A program made the position numbers and the translations under genes. Of a stretch of DNA of 5,334 nt, positions 4,979 through 5,334 are shown in pieces (the first letter of the stretch is position 1; each line of letters opens with the position of its first letter). This stretch comes from DAOSVX01 sp964440405. GTDB taxonomy: Bacteria > Bacillota_I > Bacilli_A > RF39 > UBA660. The DNA is taken from positions 1 to 5,334 of the forward strand of contig CAYTSB010000054.1 of assembly GCA_964440405.1 (NCBI GenBank), given 5' to 3'. The notes beneath the pieces were generated by a model. It did no database searches. It was not told where the DNA came from and saw only the letters and a list, made by a program, of their open reading frames with translations.

Positions 4979-5334
4979 CTACGATGCTATTATCCAGGGA
5001 TCAGTTAAAGTTCCTGTTCCACCAGTAATTGTCGTTTCAGATTTCAGAGAAACTGCCGGACGCGCCGCAGGGGTGGTGTTGAAGACGTCGTAGTTGTTCA
5101 GGTAGCCAAACGGGTTGACATAGAACTCGTAAGCATAACTGCCGCTGAATTGCAACGGACTCATTGTCCAATAATAACTTCCACTTTGCATGTAATAGGT
5201 ATAATTGTTTGTACCATACACACTTCCTGCATATGCTACCTCATCTGCTGTTATTAATCCGATTGGATATGTCAATTTCTTATTTCCCATTCCATTACTA
5301 CTTGTGGTATATAAATCATTTGCTATATCTGTGC
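4979..5334 (-). CDS. C-terminal part of a surface/secreted protein with variable segment (partial)
   Basis: The frame is open from the right edge to TAG (4979-4981), giving the last 117 residues. The ATG at 5290 is internal: 14 codons upstream of it (TDIANDLYTTSSNG) remain open and no ribosome-binding site precedes it. The segment reads YPIGLITADEVAYAGSVYG, then SYYWTMSP, a Tyr/Asn/Phe-rich stretch, ARPAVSLKS and a TGGTGTLTDPW tail. I associate this pattern with the C-termini of secreted or pseudopilin-like proteins (prepilin-type N-terminus) of gut Bacilli and Mollicutes-like bacteria; the N-terminus that would decide this is outside the window. The layout (YWTMSP, variable part, ARPxVSL) recalls C-type-lectin-like ligand-binding domains. 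Codon use changes sharply at 5060-5149, where NNC codons dominate. A broken paralogue of the same tail lies just downstream. Confidence 0.75.
   Translation of the reverse strand, partial: TDIANDLYTTSSNGMGNKKLTYPIGLITADEVAYAGSVYGTNNYTYYMQSGSYYWTMSPLQFSGSYAYEFYVNPFGYLNNYDVFNTTPAARPAVSLKSETTITGGTGTLTDPWIIAS

Larger units (their letters stand above)
4739..5062 (-). repeat. Direct repeat of an 84-base gene 3' end (copies at 4739-4822 and 4979-5062)
   Basis: The two copies lie exactly 240 bases apart on the same strand and align without gaps: about 69 of 84 positions agree by hand count. Similarity starts abruptly at the stop codon and ends at the Arg-Pro codons, where the variable segments begin. 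The flanks on both sides are unrelated. The repeat is therefore the conserved tail of one gene family, present twice. Confidence 0.85.

Noticed and set aside
4739..5062. The two 84-base copies as a DGR template/variable repeat pair
   Set aside because: Differences occur at all base types and mostly at third positions of a conserved tail; a template/variable pair should differ mainly at template adenines within the variable part, so these are ordinary paralogous ends.

Overview
The window looks like chromosomal DNA from a very AT-rich, low-GC Gram-positive bacterium that can form spores. A gut-type Bacilli lineage (Erysipelotrichales/RF39-like) is my inference. The reasons are A+T-rich intergenic DNA, strong AGGTGA/GGGAGGT ribosome-binding sites, CCA encoded in every tRNA gene, and homologues of Bacillus subtilis YunB, YutD, YutH, YutI and YugI. 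Trp is written TGG and TGA is used as a stop, so the standard bacterial code applies rather than the Mycoplasma code.

Layout. Positions 33-447 hold five tRNA genes on the + strand (Val-TAC, Thr-TGT, Tyr-GTA, Gln-TTG, Lys-TTT). They end at a bidirectional terminator (457-481) shared with a convergent S1-domain RNA-binding protein gene (480-830, -). A divergent promoter region (831-915) separates that gene from a small NifU-type Fe-S carrier (916-1140, +). The Fe-S gene overlaps tail to tail with a yutH-type spore coat gene (1124-2053, -). Further genes on the - strand are an unknown Pro/Glu-rich protein (2099-2542), a DUF1292 protein (2542-2805), yutD (2840-3115), an unknown protein with one C-terminal membrane helix (3120-3917) and the sporulation gene yunB (3955-4701).

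The right end (4739-5334, -) is different. It carries the 3' end of a surface or secreted protein gene whose reading frame runs off the window. Next to it is a broken paralogous 3' fragment. The two share their last 84 bases (about 82% identical by eye) and diverge upstream in a segment that is much richer in G+C and in NNC codons than the rest. That pattern resembles the variable region of a diversity-generating retroelement target, or a silent-cassette variation locus. No reverse transcriptase or template repeat is in the window, so this is a hypothesis.

How the genes fit together: yunB, yutD, yutH and the nfu gene keep the order I recall for the yun-yut stretch of B. subtilis, so this is a shortened, partly rewired version of a conserved Bacilli neighbourhood. 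yunB and yutH are sporulation genes. The S1 protein and Fe-S carrier are housekeeping functions. The unknown genes at 2099 and 3120 sit where other genes lie in B. subtilis.
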